Source: Populus alba
Taxonomy: Eukaryota; Streptophyta; Magnoliopsida; Malpighiales; Salicaceae
NCBI RefSeq assembly: GCF_005239225.2
Contig: NC_133300.1
Location: 19,829,584-19,893,583 of the forward strand
Reading direction: 5' to 3'
DNA length: 64,000 bases
In this document: positions 63,638 through 64,000 of the stretch, piece after piece
How the letters are laid out: each line of letters starts with the position of its first letter
How positions within the stretch are numbered: the stretch's first letter is position 1
The notes under the pieces: generated by a model
What the model saw: only the letters and a program-made list of their open reading frames with translations
What the model was told of the DNA's origin: nothing
Database searches by the model: none
Made by a program: the position numbers and the translations under genes

Positions 63638-64000
63638 TATCACACGTCAATCGGGCCTCGTTGGCTGGCGATTTTTTGTTCACTTGATTGATTTGTTGGG
63701 GGTCGCCACTTAGTATTTAATTGAGGGCTACTAGGAAACCCGGGTGTACTGGTCTTGTCAGAGATTCACGGGTAAGGGACTAGTTGTGGTTAGGGAAGGT
63801 ATTAACACCCTTAACGCACCCTACTTGAGGTAAGTTGCTTCGTGGCTTTGATATGTTAAAGAAGTTTTAAAATTTTTGTTCTTTCATCAGATAATAGAAA
63901 TATGACTTACATGTAAGTTCATAATCCTTAACTGTGACCAAATCAAAATATTAAATTCTTCTTTATTTTTTGTAATTTTATCATAAAAAAAAAATTCATA
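63638..64000 (-). mobile_element. E2 5' LTR, partial, runs off the window
   Basis: It starts TATCACACG where the other LTRs have TGTCGCACG. It keeps 'gtcgccacttagtattta', 'agggaaggtattaacaccc' and 'ttgaggtaagttgctt', but is clearly more diverged than the first two LTRs are from each other. It continues past 64000. Confidence 0.72.

Overview
Plant nuclear DNA, almost certainly a dicot and plausibly a woody one such as Populus or another Salicaceae (genus is inference only). The reasons are: split genes with GT/AG introns, a two-exon CYP81-type P450, an ACTATAAAA/telo-box ribosomal-protein promoter, an LRK10L-type receptor kinase gene, a LNK-type clock gene fragment, and a dense nest of plant transposons (CACTA, Copia, Ogre/Tat-like Ty3, TRIM, SINE). 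No RNA genes and no CRISPR array were seen.

1-15.3 kb: a two-gene CACTA (En/Spm) DNA transposon cut in two. Its 3' half (transposase C-terminal part plus a second, Transposase_24-type gene) lies on + at 255-7369. Its 5' half lies on - at 15303-13367. The cut coincides with a cut in another repeat (called X here), and inverting 255-13369 would make both elements contiguous again. Inside the inverted segment lie the nearly complete P450 gene (8094-10044, -), a hairpin MITE in its promoter and a truncated Copia element.

15.3-32.8 kb: the AT-rich flank of the CACTA element, a second full copy of repeat X, a broken P450 copy fused to a truncated RPL3 gene with introns, a LNK-like exon, LTR debris, a receptor kinase gene lacking its membrane and N-lobe part, and a LETM1-like fragment.

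32.8-43 kb: a third P450 copy. It is interrupted at its exon 1/intron junction by a complete 6.4-kb Copia element with TA...CT termini, which itself carries a 1.63-kb solo LTR. Downstream is a paralogue of the CACTA insertion site without the CACTA element, then AT-rich repeats and an alternating palindrome.

43.9-64 kb: nested Ogre/Tat-like LTR retrotransposons on the - strand. There is an old, degraded copy holding a SINE, a P450 scrap and a complete 696-bp TRIM. Then comes an array LTR-internal-LTR-internal-LTR with a tRNA-Arg-type primer site, a long ORF1 (DUF7745-like domain plus coiled coil) and a gag remnant, but no polymerase.

How it fits together: the host-gene content is a CYP81 tandem cluster (copies A, B, C and scrap D) plus stray gene fragments. 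It has been duplicated, inverted and repeatedly hit by transposons. Most coding stretches are broken. Only P450 copy A is near complete, with one homopolymer frameshift that could be a sequencing error.
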